Positions 25,570 to 37,355 of a stretch of 64,000 nucleotides of DNA are shown here, piece by piece. The translations under genes were made by a program, and so were the position numbers. The stretch's first letter is position 1. Each line of letters starts with the position of its first letter. This DNA comes from Delphinus delphis (lineage: Eukaryota > Chordata > Mammalia > Artiodactyla > Delphinidae): positions 7,369,501 to 7,433,500 of the forward strand of contig NC_082689.1 in the NCBI RefSeq assembly GCF_949987515.2, given 5' to 3'. The notes below the pieces were generated by a model. The model worked only from the letters and a program-made list of their open reading frames with translations. It ran no database searches and had not been told where the DNA came from.

Positions 25570-25805
25570 GATTTCCCTGGTGGTCCAGTGGTTAAGAATC
25601 CACCTTCCAATGCAGGGGACATGGTTTTGATCCCTGGTCGGGGACCTAAGATCCCACGTGCCACCGGCAACTAAGCCTGCGAGCTGCAACTACTGAGCCA
25701 ACGCACCACAACTAGAGAGAAGCCCGCGTCCAGAACAAAGAGCCCACACACTGCAATGAAGATCCCATGTGCCACAACTAAGACCCATTGCAGCCAAAAA
25801 AAAAG
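25570..25805 (+). mobile_element. CHR-family SINE, older copy
   Basis: Head ATTTCCCTGGTGGTCCAGTG and B box GGTTTTGATCCCTGGTCGGG, then CAACTAAGCCTGCGAGC and tail CATTGCAGCCAAAAA. It is diverged from the young copies. The flanks GTCAATACACC and GTCAACATACC are a decayed target duplication. Confidence 0.85.
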
Positions 25806-26339
25806 GTCAACATACCAAGAAATGGTAGAGCAGAGTGTGCACCATCAGGTGGAAAAGTCAACACACCAGGAGATGACAGAGGAGAAGCATGCCAAGGACC
25901 TGGATCCTTAATGATATCACTGAGTCACTGAAATTCATGTTTAACTGCCTTATTTCCAAAGAACACCTTGATGTGTGAGGCAGTACCGTTATCTAATGTT
26001 TAAGCCATTTTTAGGTGAATATTTTGATTTTTCAGCTGAAAGCATCCAAAATGTGGCATTTATTTCTTGTAAAATCATTACCTACATAGTCTGTGAGCTT
26101 CTTGAGTACAGAAACAATTTCTTTAAAAGTTTTGGACTCTATCAGCAAACAATCATAACAACTGGCATATAGTATATTAACAAAATCTATTAACTGTTAA
26201 ATGAATAAACCAAAGAATCTAACCTGGAACTTATCTATCTACCTCTAAAGAATTTAGATTTCTCAAAGAGTTTCAATCAAGAACTTAAGCAAAAGCAGGT
26301 AATCTCCAGCTTCGTGTCAATCCAACCAACAAACAAAAA

Positions 26340-26980
26340 CCTACACCCCTAAGTGTGGACTGCTGTACATGGTGACTTCCTTCCAAAGAGTACAGTAAGG
26401 GGGAAAAAGAGTAACTTTACAGTGGAGATACCTGACAAGCACTACTGCAGCCAGGTGATCAATGTCAACATCAATAACCATAAGTCATGTTAGTAATATG
26501 TACCCTTGGTATGTGATGAAAATGGTACTTAACTTCTGTGATCTTCTTCTGAAACACCCATAACTCCAGTCTGATTGTGAGAAAATCTTCAGACAAACTC
26601 CGATAGAGTGTTACCCTACAATCCACTGACCAGTATTCCTTAAAACTGCCAAAGTCATCAAAAACAAGGGAAGTCTGAGAAACTGTCACAGCCAAGAACA
26701 AGCTAAGGAGACATGACAACTAAATGAAATATTCTGGATAAGATCCTGGAACAGAAAAGGGACACTGGGGGAAAGCTGAAGAAACGTTAATAAACTATGG
26801 TCTTCAGTTAATAATAATCCATCAATATTGATTTATTAATGTGTCAATATTGGTTTATTATAACAAATGTACCACACTAATGTAAAATAATAATAGGGGA
26901 AACTGCACTATCATCCCAATTTTTCTGAAAATCTCCAACTGATCTAAAAAGAAAATCTACTAATAAAAAAAATCTACCTC
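26340..26980 (+). mobile_element. L1MB 3' untranslated region
   Basis: Carries the known 3' sequence of L1MB elements: AAAACTGCCAAAGTCATCAA, AAACTGTCACAGCCAAGAAC, AAGGAGACATGACAACTAAA, ACAAATGTACCACACTAATG. No ORF2 part is attached. Confidence 0.7.
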
Positions 26981-27442
26981 CGTTCTTAAACATTAAAATG
27001 AAAGGCTTTAGGGATTCTGGCAGCCCGTAACAGCAGAATGGCATGGTTACAGCAGAATCAGATAATGGTCATCGCTGCCATCAACTTATGGATTTACTAA
27101 GCAGCAAGGAACTGTGCACTCTAAAAGTGTGAACTGGGGAGTACCCTAAGGCAAAAAGTTGTCAACCTCCAGATCTCACGTTTGGTTTTTTAAGAGCAGG
27201 CCTTCAATTTTTCTCTGGTGCCCTCGTTTTTTGTTTGTTTTGATTCCTTGACATTTCGTTCAGCTTTTATAATTACATGTGGGATGGTTATCACAAAAGT
27301 ACTAAGAGTCAGTTAGATCTCTTTTGGTAATTTGCAGCAACCTGAAAAAGTTTTAGACAGGCTCTCCTAATATCCTAATACTTTCTTAATCACTAATTCC
27401 TAGCTTCAAAGAAGCAATGAGAAGAGCAAACCATCTGATCAC

Positions 27443-27601
27443 CTGCTTGCGTAACAATTCTTCCTGCTTCCGCCTTTCTTCCTCTTCTCTTCTCCTTTCC
27501 TCCAGTCTTCTAAGAGCTTCTTCTTGCTGCTGTCTTTCTTCCTCTTCTCGTTGTCGCCGTAATGCAATTTCCTGCTCCCTCTGGCGTCGCAGAGCCTCCT
27601 C
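27443..27601 (-). CDS. GIGYF2: GIGYF2 exon: E/R-rich single-helix region, middle
   Basis: 53 codons, phase 0-0, almost pure E/R/Q/L: EEALRRQREQEIALRRQREE, then EERQQQEEAL, RRLEERRREE, EERRKQEELLRKQ. Heptad-like spacing of Leu/Ile and alternating acidic/basic runs fit a stable charged helix. Acceptor AAATTTAG, donor GTGATC. No hydrophobic core large enough for an independent fold is visible. Confidence 0.96.
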
Positions 27602-28784
27602 CTAAATTAAAAAAAAAAGCAAGTGTGTGTGCGCACGTGTGCGTGCATCTCAATTAATATATTACATCATAATCTGGAAAGAAACAGGCTATGTGCGGCT
27701 AAGATCCTGTTAACAGTATATATAAAAAGTATCTAACCAGGATCTAGGGCAAAAAGTATATATGTGAGCTGGGGAGTAGGTATATTAAGAGTTAAAATAA
27801 TTTGTATTTAAAATATTAATAGTTGAATAGCACTACGTGCAAAGTCCATCCTGGTTTCTACATTACCTACATCACTTCCTGATTAACACTAAAAAGGACG
27901 CAGGCTTCGGTTTCTCTGTTGCTACCATTAGTCCCTATTTTTTTAATCAAATGAGAACCTAAGGCATAGAGAAGTCAAACCAACATAGCCACCAAAAATG
28001 CCTGGTGAGGTAGAGAAGTTTTCCAGTCAAAAGTATTGAATAAAGCCACGTGTCTCAGAACACGTTGCTAGAACTAAAGTCTCACGGATATTAAATATAC
28101 AGAAAAGGGTCTCACTGTCAAAATAACTTAGGAAGAAATAATTAGCAACACAGAATTAGACAGATCTCTTTACTGCAATACTTCTTAAAGTCCTTACATT
28201 GCTAACGTAGAGTGTGACTCTACGAAATACTACTAGGTCTAAGCTAATCTCAGCATGACATGGATGCCTTTTTTCAGAGTTCCTCTTAGGGCAAAAAACA
28301 AGAAGGAAATGTGAAGCAAAGGCTAGACACTGGGGCTGTTTCAGAGTGGATTCTTTCAAATGGGATCTTTAAAAATCCCAGTAGAAAAAGGTCCAAGCAC
28401 ATAATAAAGAATTCCCAAAAAAGAAATACAAGTGGCCACAAAACATGAAAAACATTCAGTGTCACTGGTTATAAATACTTCAGGACTTAATTACTTCTGA
28501 AATCTAACTGGTTTATAAAACCCCAGGAAATATGTAAAAGCAATCAACTCCAATGAGTTACTAGGACTGAAGAATATCCCTCCAGTGGGTGTTAGTGGGT
28601 GACAGACATTTTTCCTAAAGGGAAGTGAGTCTCCTAAAGTTCTAATCCCAATCCTGCTAACTCCCTGATGCCTTAGGGGAGCCTTCTCCAGGAGAACTAT
28701 GACCTGTGAAATGACGGGAGTGAGCAAGATGTCCCGCAGGCCCTCCTTCAGTGCTAATCGTACAAGCAGAGTTCTCAGACATAC
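27602..28784. other. Intron without recognisable repeats
   Basis: A GT/GC alternating patch (GTGTGTGTGCGCACGTGTGC) at about 27623-27650 lies just upstream of the exon acceptor. The rest looks unique, and I can assign no function. Confidence 0.4.
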
Positions 28785-28946
28785 CTGTTTCCTTCGGGCA
28801 AGCTCTTCTTCCTCGCGCCTTTTCCTTTCTTCCTCCTGCTGTCTCCGAAGAATTTCCTCCTGTTGTCTCCGGAGTTCTTCTTGCCTCTTTCGATCCTCCT
28901 CTTCCCGTTTTGCCCTCATTTCTGCCTCTCTTCTCTCCTGCTCTAG
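28785..28946 (-). CDS. GIGYF2: GIGYF2 exon: E/R-rich single-helix region, first part
   Basis: 54 codons, phase 0-0: LEQERREAEMRAKREEEDRK, then RQEELRRQQE, EILRRQQEEERKRREEEELA and RRKQ. It opens the roughly 190-residue charged helix encoded by this and the next two exons. Acceptor AACCACAG, donor GTATGT. The plus-strand complement gives serine-rich ORFs that are only shadows of this exon. Confidence 0.96.
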
Positions 28947-29419
28947 CTGTGGTTACACAAGGGTGCTCTTAGAAACTTGAGGCCAAGCACAGAACACTCC
29001 AACATCACTGACCAGTACTGTTAGGAGCTGGTCAGTGCAGACACTGGAAGGTGGAGACACCACCATTCACTCAGTTAACGTGTAGTGCAAGTGGCTGATG
29101 AAAGCAACTCTGTGAGAGCTCTAAGCTCTGCTATGTCATAGTAACCAGAAAGTTTTATGCTCTTCTAAGCTGGATGCACTCACCCCTACTTTTTACCTGT
29201 CTCTTCGCTCCATACTACTACTGCACATCTCCTATATGTGGGAGAGTGGCCTGTGTTGAGAGTAACATCAGAATTCTCTTGGGATGGCGTTTCTTTGCTC
29301 ATCCCTACAAAGGATTTTCTGATTGAAGATCTAACAATGTGTCTAACAAGGTTTCAACTGCAACGTTGTTGAAAAATTACAGAAGTTCTTTAAAATCTGA
29401 AGATCAACCACTTAACAAA

Positions 29420-30110
29420 CTCTATCATGTATAATTCCCCAATACTAGTCAAATCCAGCCCCTAATCTCCAGTCCTATTGCCACACATATAATTCAGGCC
29501 TTTACTTTCTCATCCACATTCCTAACAGTCTCTTACCTGGTTTCCCAGCATCCTATTTTGCCCAGAGTCCCCAGTTCAACATCCAACCTCCACCAAAAAA
29601 AATCACTCCCAGGCTTACATTTAATACCATCCTTCACCTTGAAAATAAATCCTAAGTCTTTAACGTGACACGGGTAAGGATCCTCCTGATTGGCCTGCCT
29701 CATCTTCTTTAATCTCTCTCATCATTTATTCCTCAGACACACCAGCTCTAGACTGGACCAAATTATTTAACTGTTTGCTGTGCCAGGATGTTCTCATACA
29801 CTTCTAGCCTTTACAGGTCTTGTTTCCTCCAACTGCAGTTTAATTTTCACCTCCTTCTACTCTGTCAACCCAAAACCCTTCAACTGAGCTAAATCCTACT
29901 ACCCTTCAAGTGAAACGGGCTCAGGTATTACCATCCATCCAAAGTGTCACCCGATTCCTGATCCCCACCTCTCCTGCTAGGTAGCTGGCCCATGTGCTTC
30001 CTTGTGTTGCTTGCCTGTGTCATCATCTTCCCAACGCCCCCAACACACACACACACCAGACAAGAATGCACACTTTCATCATCTATGTGTTCCCAGCACA
30101 AAGCGCTATG
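29420..30110 (+). repeat. L2 remnant
   Basis: A long pyrimidine-rich stretch with L2 phrases (CTCATCTTCTTTAATCTCTC, CCTTCAAGTGAAACGGGCTC). A short CA repeat occurs at 30041-30058. The translated ORFs in this part are repeat-derived. The remaining parts of intron 28947-30834 are unassigned. Confidence 0.5.
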
Positions 30111-30834
30111 GAACAAGAACAAACTCAAGAATTGTTTGAATTATGGTCTGTCACTCATATGGAGACAAATCCTGACTCTGAACTCATTTCATATTCTGGG
30201 CACTCTAAGGATACTGTCACTACCTCGGGATAAGAATGCACTAAACATAAAATAGGAATAAGATTTTCTCGGAGGCATGAGAACCCAGAAATCATTTCAA
30301 TAACACTAAGGGTTCACAGACAACCTCTTCTGACAAGTACTAAAACCAAAATTCAAGATTCCTAGCTCCTCCAGAAGATGTGAATAGAACACAGAATGTA
30401 ATATTAATGTTGAGCTTTTCAGCTGCATGTCTTAGGCACTAAGAGGCGTAAACAAACACCACCATAAAGATTCAATGTGGGAACTCAAGCCTCAGACCAA
30501 GGGTCTTATAATAAGCTATGTAGTGGATATTTTCTTATGATCTTACAAGAATTTATACCATGAATAACGTAACATACCACCATGATCATTAATGTGTCGA
30601 CAAACCAATTTTAATTGATTTAATTTAAACTTGTTACTTTAAATTGTTGTGAGGTCTTTTTGGGGAGAAGGCGGCACAATAATGACAGAGTATGAGTGTG
30701 CTTAAACCAGCTACGTAGCCGTGAACTAAAAGGAAACATGTATAAGTAGCTAGAGAAATAGAGACATCAATAAACAAACGTCTACGAGCTGCGGTTGGAA
30801 AGCATGCACTGCTATGGAAGAATGAGTTTCAGAC

Positions 30835-30935
30835 CTTTGCAGCCTTGGCCTTCTCCATCTGCTGAAGCTGTTCAAGGGCAGGTCCCGGAGTGGTGGTGTC
30901 CAGGGGAAGATCCCATACGCTACCACCTTCCCAAA
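30835..30935 (-). CDS. GIGYF2: GIGYF2 exon: linker before charged helix
   Basis: Two bases plus 33 codons: WEGGSVWDLPLDTTTPGPAL, then EQLQQMEKAKAAK. It has two W motifs (VWEGG, SVWDLP). The last residues start the helix. Acceptor GTCTTACAG is good, but the donor is AAG/GTCTGA, a poor match to the 5' splice-site consensus beyond GT. The adjoining exon at 28785 continues in phase 0, so the join is right despite the weak donor. Confidence 0.95.
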
Positions 30936-31134
30936 CTGTAAGACAGGAGGGGAAAAGAGTGAGGCATGTCAGAGCTTACATACATGGCTAAATATCCAGA
31001 AGCATAATGAAAAAAGCTGTTTCCTTGTCCCTGAATGAGCTCCATCACCTATATCTGTTCTGCTTCTAAGTAGACTGAACTACCAGTGGGCTCTAGTTTA
31101 TATCAATACCCTTCAACACATCTAGAAGAAAGTA

Positions 31135-31494
31135 CCAGGCATTTACTGGGAACTAATTTCATCCTCAAAAAAACCCATATCTGTTCATATCCCCATTTTT
31201 ACAGATGAACAAGCTAATAAGGGTCAGAGGTAGTTTTGTAACATTCCCAAGGACACATGGCAAGCATATGGCCATGCCAGGATTTAAATCCCAGTGTATA
31301 TAGATCCCAAAGCCAACGGTGTTTCCAGTAGCCACACAACGTCTTACTGCATACGAAGTGGAGAGAAGGGTTAAGAGAGGTATGGCTGTAGAACTAGAGA
31401 GAACTCAGTGGTTGCACAATATTGTGAATGTATTAAATGCCACTAAATTGTTCATCTTAAAATGGTTAATTTTATGTTACATGAATTGCATTTC

Positions 31495-31530
<36 letters not shown>
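31135..31530. repeat. MIR (minus), old L1 3' end (plus) and GA repeat
   Basis: 31135-31300 reads as a minus-strand MIR (CCCATTTTTACAGATGAACA, AAGGACACATGGCAAGC). 31380-31497 is an L1 3' end (TGGTTGCACAATATTGTGAA, GGTTAATTTTATGTTACATG). It is followed by a pure (GA)n run to about 31528 where the L1 tail would be. Confidence 0.6.
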
Positions 31531-32602
31531 ACAGCTGGAGCTGGGAGTACTCTGGAAAGGCTAGGCAGGTCTCACAAATGACACTGGGTCCTGCTGACCT
31601 GAAAGGCAGCACAGGGTCTGATATCAAAGTAAATGAACAGATAAAGGCTTCTGAGCCTGTTTTCCTATTGCCTGTAAGGTTTGCTGACACCACTTTTCAG
31701 CATTCTCTATTTCCTACATTCCTATTATAGTCTATTTATGGACTATAAATTATTGTCTGCATAAAACCAATGGACTGTTTGTAAAGGACCTTAATTGATC
31801 ATACCTGAAGAGAGAAAACGTTTAATAAGGTATTTATAGCTTTTTAAAAAGTGAAGACTATTTTAACATCCTAACAACTATAAATGACTCCCAAGAAAAA
31901 ATAAGGTACATACAGCATGGGAAGTTGAGTTGATAAGAGATAATAATCAGTCCTTCTCCTGCCATAATCCCCAGGGTCAATGTTAGCAAGAGAACTATGA
32001 TATGAATGGCTCAATGGTTCAAAGAAAACCCCATCAGAGCCCATGGTCCTTACCTCTTGTAAGGACTATCTATGGTTCAAACTACCCACACCTCTGCATG
32101 GATCAGACCTTAAGAAACAGAAGCGTTGCACCAATATCAAAATGTTTCAAAAATCCCAGCCCTAAATTTTCCAATTTGATGCAAAAAGATGAGCGAATGA
32201 GGTAAGGGTAGACTTTTCTATTCCCAAAATTCCTGGGTACCTGCAGTGTTAAAACTACTCATCAGCCCTCGACTCAAAAGAATAGATCATCGTTACTTAT
32301 GTTTTTAACTTACTCTTTTTCTCACTCTGGTGAAGAGAATAAAAACAATTCAAAAGACTTTTCTACAGTGGTTAGAACAACATAAAAAAAGAGAGGCTGA
32401 CTCAAGTTCAAGAAATCTACCTACTAAGTAATTTCTAGCAACTCCTTAACAGCTATTTTCAAAACAAAACAAAAAACTCACTTTTTATTAATATCCAATA
32501 CAAAACACGTCGAAAAACTGATATGCTTTAAAAAAAACGGAATTATAAGTTATACGAGTCTAAATCCTTGAAGCTATACTAAAGGCCAATCTAAGGTTTT
32601 AC

Positions 32603-32703
32603 CTGTAGGCTGTGAGGCTGTTGGCTGGAGTTCCCAGATAGAACCAGTATCTGGCACTGACACAGACCTAGTTACTGAGGGAATGACGTTCTGATCAGAT
32701 ATT
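32603..32703 (-). CDS. GIGYF2: GIGYF2 exon: serine/threonine linker
   Basis: One base, 33 codons, one base: ISDQNVIPSVTRSVSVPDTG, then SIWELQPTASQPT. It contains an RSVSVPD segment typical of basophilic-kinase/14-3-3 type sites (inference from sequence pattern) and a W motif SIWEL. Acceptor TTTTGCAG, donor GTAAAA. The glutamine-rich exon at 33698 supplies the first two bases of the preceding arginine codon. Confidence 0.95.
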
Positions 32704-33697
32704 CTGCAAAAGGGAAATTAGAAAATTAACTTGTTCTTGTCATCCACGAAAATAAAGAGGTATTTCCAGATTATTTGTAGGTTTCTGAGGTTATTTGGCC
32801 AGAAAACTTCATTGTTTTAACTAAAACATAACACTACCAAAACATTTAGGAAAGGAAAAAGGATAGAGGCAAGGTAATCACACCTCTGGACCCTCGAGGT
32901 ATTAGCTAATTTTGATTTCCAAATAATGGATATGCGTACTGTCTTTAAAAAATCCAGAATATCTCAACGAGAGTCACAGAGGCATCATGTTATCATGAAA
33001 AAACTCACAGACCTTAAGTCAAAAGGTCTGCATTTTAATTCTGTCTCTGAAGTGTTCTGTGTATTATGTCCAACCAAGCCACTCTGAGTCCCAGTTTGCC
33101 CATCTTTAAAATGGAGACCTGAACACCTAACCTGCCTACCTGCAGAATGGGTTATGGCTCAAAAGAGAAATATAAAAGGTTCTGGTTAAAGTGGACAGTA
33201 AAGTTTTTAACAGCAGTGACGGACACCTCTGCAGGAGGCGTGCAGGAGACCTACCACCTTGCCCATCTCCTTGTAGGAGACACAACACATACTACCCTGA
33301 ATGTTAACTTGAAACAGCAGGAGTTTAAGACTTTTAGCATAATTTCCTTTTCCTTAGACCTACCTTAATGGCTTTTGGGTCTGGAAAATTATAACCCTGT
33401 GTGGCATTAATATCTTTCTTGAGACATCACAGGTAAAAATGAGATTAAACTTCTCGACTACATTTTTTTGTTGTTGCTGATTCCATGAGCCTACACTGCT
33501 TTTCAAGCGCTCTTAGTATTCTTTGGTTATTATTCAAAATTTATCCTCTGAGTAAAAAGGCCAAATAAATGCTTTACTTATTATTATTTTTAAAACCTAT
33601 ATTCTATTTTTACACACAACACACAAAAAATTTCCTTTCCTCTCTTTCTTTAAAACATACACACACAATGTGACACATCATGGAAACGACCACCAAC
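32704..33697. other. Intron with one MIR
   Basis: About 33020-33140 is a plus-strand MIR fragment (CTGAGTCCCAGTTTGCCC, ATCTTTAAAATGGAGACC). I see nothing else nameable in this intron. Confidence 0.45.
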
Positions 33698-33805
33698 CTC
33701 ATCTTTAGTGCCTGGAACTGTTGGAGAAGAAGTGCCAACTGTTGCTGCTGCTGGGAAGACAGTGCTGCTTTCTGTTGTTGAGCCAGAACTTGTGCATATT
33801 GTTGT
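33698..33805 (-). CDS. GIGYF2: GIGYF2 exon: glutamine-rich segment
   Basis: One base, 35 codons, two bases: QQYAQVLAQQQKAALSSQQQ, then QQLALLLQQFQALKM. A Q/L/A-rich amphipathic helix with a five-glutamine run. The acceptor is TTTTTGAAG and the donor GTTGGT, both below average. The split codons (CA/A before, AG/A after) join cleanly to the neighbouring exons. Confidence 0.95.
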
Positions 33806-34242
33806 CTTCAAAAAGTAAAACACAGTATAACCTGTCTATCCACATTTAGTTCACTTTACTGAGATATTAAAAGCAAAGTTCAGGCCCCCCCAACAAAAAC
33901 ACCATTAGAAATAGCTATCAAATATATTTTTACAATTCTTCATAATAGTCACACAAACAGTTCTGTACTTTATTCTAGAAAGAACTGAACTAATAGATGG
34001 CATGCTTCTGAGTGGAAAGAGAACAGGAAAAAAAAAAATTAATGAAATGCCCAAAACTGGAAAGTTCCCTTAAGATGACAGTAACCTTTTATTAGAAAAC
34101 AAGTGAGAAATAAAACAGATTCAAACTAACAGCTATTTCCACATGAAGAACTCTTTGCAAAAATAAAATCACTTGTATAAAAATCCTCAAATTTATACGT
34201 TTCAGCTTGGAAAATTTTAGGTAAGTTTTTTTTTCACTAGAT

Positions 34243-34446
34243 CAGAGGTGGACAATTTTTTTTCTGTAAAGAGCCAGACAGTAAATATTTTGGGCTTTGC
34301 AGGACATTCACAACTACTCAATTCTGCCTCTGTAGTGCAAAAGTGGCCATAGATAATACACAAACAAATGGGTATGACTCTGTTCCAATAAAACTCTGCT
34401 TATGAAAACAGGTAGCCAGCCAGTTTGCCAACCTCTGCACCAGATG
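34243..34446 (+). mobile_element. hAT-Charlie non-autonomous DNA element
   Basis: Typical internal sequence TTTTCTGTAAAGAGCCAGAC, AGTAAATATTTTGGGCTTTG, AACTACTCAATTCTGCCTCT, GTTCCAATAAAACTCTGC. The ends (AGAGGTGGACAATTT and AGTTTGCCAACCTCTGC) are diverged inverted repeats. Confidence 0.7.
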
Positions 34447-34865
34447 ATACCAAATCTTACTTCTTCTATGAAAGGGAGCCACACCTAAGTGACTACCATC
34501 ATTCCATACCACTACTAATAGTATAAACTTTTACTTCTTTCCTGCCCCCTCATCTGTCTTTTCTCTGCAGCATTCAAAGCTGAGCCATTTAGAAGACTTA
34601 GTTCTTAAAATGTTTGTTGATCCTTGCTTTAGGAACTAAAGATCTTGCAAAATTATAGTTATGTGTCATCTTCTACAAACTTCTGGTATTTAAGAAACAA
34701 GGTAAGACCAAACTTAGAATGTATAATGGTAACATGCCACTAGCTGGATTTGAAGACTGAAGTATCCTATTAAGTTTTCTGCTGTAAACAGTGAAATTTG
34801 GGAGCAGATTATATCTAAAGGCCCTTTTGGTGCTGCAGTGCACCCAACCGCATTACTGCTCTTAC

Positions 34866-34957
34866 TGTATTAAGAACTGCTGATACTGGAGGTGCTGCAT
34901 CTGGTATAAGGCTGTGAGTTCCTGCTGCCTGGTCAGTCGTTCCTGGTCCAACTCTCC
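34866..34957 (-). CDS. GIGYF2: GIGYF2 exon: Q/L helix after the GYF domain
   Basis: 30 codons plus two bases: GELDQERLTRQQELTALYQM, then QHLQYQQFLI. The smallest exon in the window (92 nt). It begins in phase 0 right after the PPPHM end of the GYF exon. Acceptor ACTCCCAG, donor GTAAGA, where the G of the donor follows the CA of a glutamine codon. Confidence 0.95.
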
Positions 34958-35119
34958 CTGGGAGTAAAGGGGTGAAGGAAAGAAATACCACTGAATAAAC
35001 TGAAAGAGCCTAAAAGCAATTTAGTACTTATATCTGAAAGGAAAATGAATCCTAGACCTTCACATCCCGCCCCACCTTTACACCCCAAACCCAAAACACC
35101 TATTAAAAAAAAAAATCAG

Positions 35120-35439
35120 GGCTTCCCTGGAGGCACAGTGGTTGAGGATCTGCCTGCCAATGCAGGGGACGCAGGTTCGAGCCCTGGTCTGAGAGGATCC
35201 CGCATGCTGCAGAGCAACTGGGTCTGTGCGTCACAACTGCTGAGCCTGAGCTCTAGAGCCTGAGAGCCACAACTACTGAGCCCATGTGCCACAACTGCTG
35301 AAGCCTGCGTGCCTGGAGCCGTGCTCCGCATCAAGAGGGGCCACCGCAGTGAGAGGCCTGCGCACCGCAACGGGGCGTGGCCCCCACTCGCCGCAACTGG
35401 AGAGGGCCCGCACACAGCAACGGGGACCCAGCTCAGCCA

Positions 35440-35502
<63 letters not shown>

Positions 35503-35510
35503 ATTTCATT
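35120..35510 (+). mobile_element. CHR SINE, long class, with expanded AAAT tail
   Basis: Full-length, with an extra CACAACTGCTGAAGCC block. The tail contains about 16 AAAT units at 35441-35504. Flanked by oligo-A plus ATCAGG on both sides (target duplication, right copy at 35511-35526). Confidence 0.92.
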
Positions 35511-35990
35511 TAAAAAAAAAATCAGGCATCTTTAGAAACTAGTGCCATCTAGTGGAAGAAGGTGGTGTCAGCATTGTAAGAGATTCCCTAAGGTGAGAAA
35601 GGTTCCTTATTTAGCTGCTGTTCTCCCCTCCTGCCCTTGAAGCTGAATGTTGTACTGTACTCCAGAGTTATTACTGTAACTAAATAAATGTATAATTCTC
35701 CCAATCTTAAAAGTGATTTATAAATTTGGAGATTATGGAGAAATTAGAGAAGTAGGACAACACAGAAAGGAGTAAAATTAAATCTTATGGTAGGATTTTA
35801 TAATGACACATAACAATTACAGGGAGGTAGTGTACAAGTATGTCTTCTTAGTATGTCTTCTTAAAGGGGATGAGAAATGTAAAATTAAATGGAACATAAA
35901 AGAGCTCTGAAAACTGTTTAACACTCTATCCAAAAATTAGGTGTTTCTATTGCTATTAATACACGATGAGTTTAAAAATAAGCTGTAGTT

Positions 35991-36266
35991 GGGACTCCCC
36001 TGGTGGCCCAGTGGTAAAGAATCTCCCTTCCAATGCAGGGGACGTGGGTTCGATCCCTGGTCGGGGAAGATCCCACATGCCGCGGAGCAACTAAGCCCGC
36101 ACGCCACAACTACTGAGCTCACGCGCCTCAACGAGAGAGCCCGCGTTCCACAAACTACAGAGCCCACGTGCCCTGGAGCCCGCAACAACTAGACAGAAGC
36201 CCACGTGCTTCACTGCAGTCCCGCACACTGCAGCTAAGACCCAACACAGCCAAAAAAAAAAAAAAA
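35991..36266 (+). mobile_element. CHR SINE, older long copy
   Basis: Head GACTCCCCTGGTGGCCCAGT, B box GGGTTCGATCCCTGG, tail GACCCAACACAGCC plus oligo-A. The target duplication is partly decayed (AATAAGCTGTAGT on the left, AGTAAGCTGCAGT on the right). Confidence 0.9.
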
Positions 36267-37308
36267 TTTTAAGTAAGCTGCAGTAAAACCCTGTTTTTTA
36301 AGCTTATATGTCAAATAACACGGCTGGAATTTAAATTTTGGAAAGCTAATGGTGGAAAAAAAATGAAAAGTGAAGTAAAGATAGTAGAAATAAAAGCATA
36401 AGGATGACATAGACTAAATTTAGACAAATCATTAGTTAACAGTTTATATCCTTATTACACACTGATTATAGTTTGGAAAAAAACATTTGATATATGATTT
36501 ACTTGGGGTGAGGTACATCTGAAATTAAAGGACTTTTTCTTTCTTATTAAATATTCATGGATAGAAGCTACACTAGGTTAGTCTAAAATTAACTTAAGGG
36601 CAAAGGCAATACCTGACAGGAAGCAGAGCTTCCCATGGATTTTCCCCTTAAGTGGGTCTGACTGAGGCTCAGCCCCTATAATTGGAAGTCAAGAAATGGA
36701 TTAGAGCAAGCATGCCAAGCTCCAAGTGATGAGCTTTCAGCGCTGAAACATGCAAGATAAAAACCCATCCCAATTTCTGAGTAGGTGGTAAAAATACAAT
36801 TTATATACAGTAATACACAATACAATTTTTCTTTGGATTTACAACAGAAATGCCAGGAATAATTCCCCTCACCTAGGAATTTTCATTGCTCTCCAAACTA
36901 TAGGAGGTCTCAACTCATCAGTGGATTGTAAAATCAATTACTGGATTGTGAAATCAATTACTAGGTCAAGATCAACATTTACATATTGGGAAAAAAAGAA
37001 AAGAAACGGAAAGAAAATATGTACATGGCATCAAATGTTTTGTGAAACGTGTTTCAGATATACCTGCACATTAATAAGTGTACAGAGTAGTGACATAAAA
37101 ATCTTTTTTTTTTTCCCTATGGGCTGTGATCAGAAGTTTGATAGCCATTGTTCTCACTTACGAACACTCTTGGCTACAGATGTTGTGACTGACTTATTCA
37201 TCTTCATCACATAAGAACCTAACACAGCCCTGGCACAGATCTTCAATATATAATTGGTGAGTAAATCAATGGATATTACTGTAGAAATCCAGTGTTCACA
37301 CTAAAGGT

Positions 37309-37355
37309 TTTTGACTATGGCCACTTTTGACTATGGCCACTTTTGACTATGGCCA
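37309..37355. repeat. 16 bp minisatellite, three copies
   Basis: The unit TTTTGACTATGGCCAC occurs three times head to tail at 37309-37324, 37325-37340 and 37341-37355 (the last differs only in its final base). The copies are otherwise identical. Confidence 0.95.

Noticed and set aside
27417..28980. Serine/arginine-rich plus-strand ORFs resembling SR proteins
   Set aside because: Complements of the E/R-rich GIGYF2 exons, with no independent start, splice or conservation signal.
37309..37355. Short CRISPR-like direct repeats
   Set aside because: Units are contiguous with no spacers and lie in a mammalian intron.
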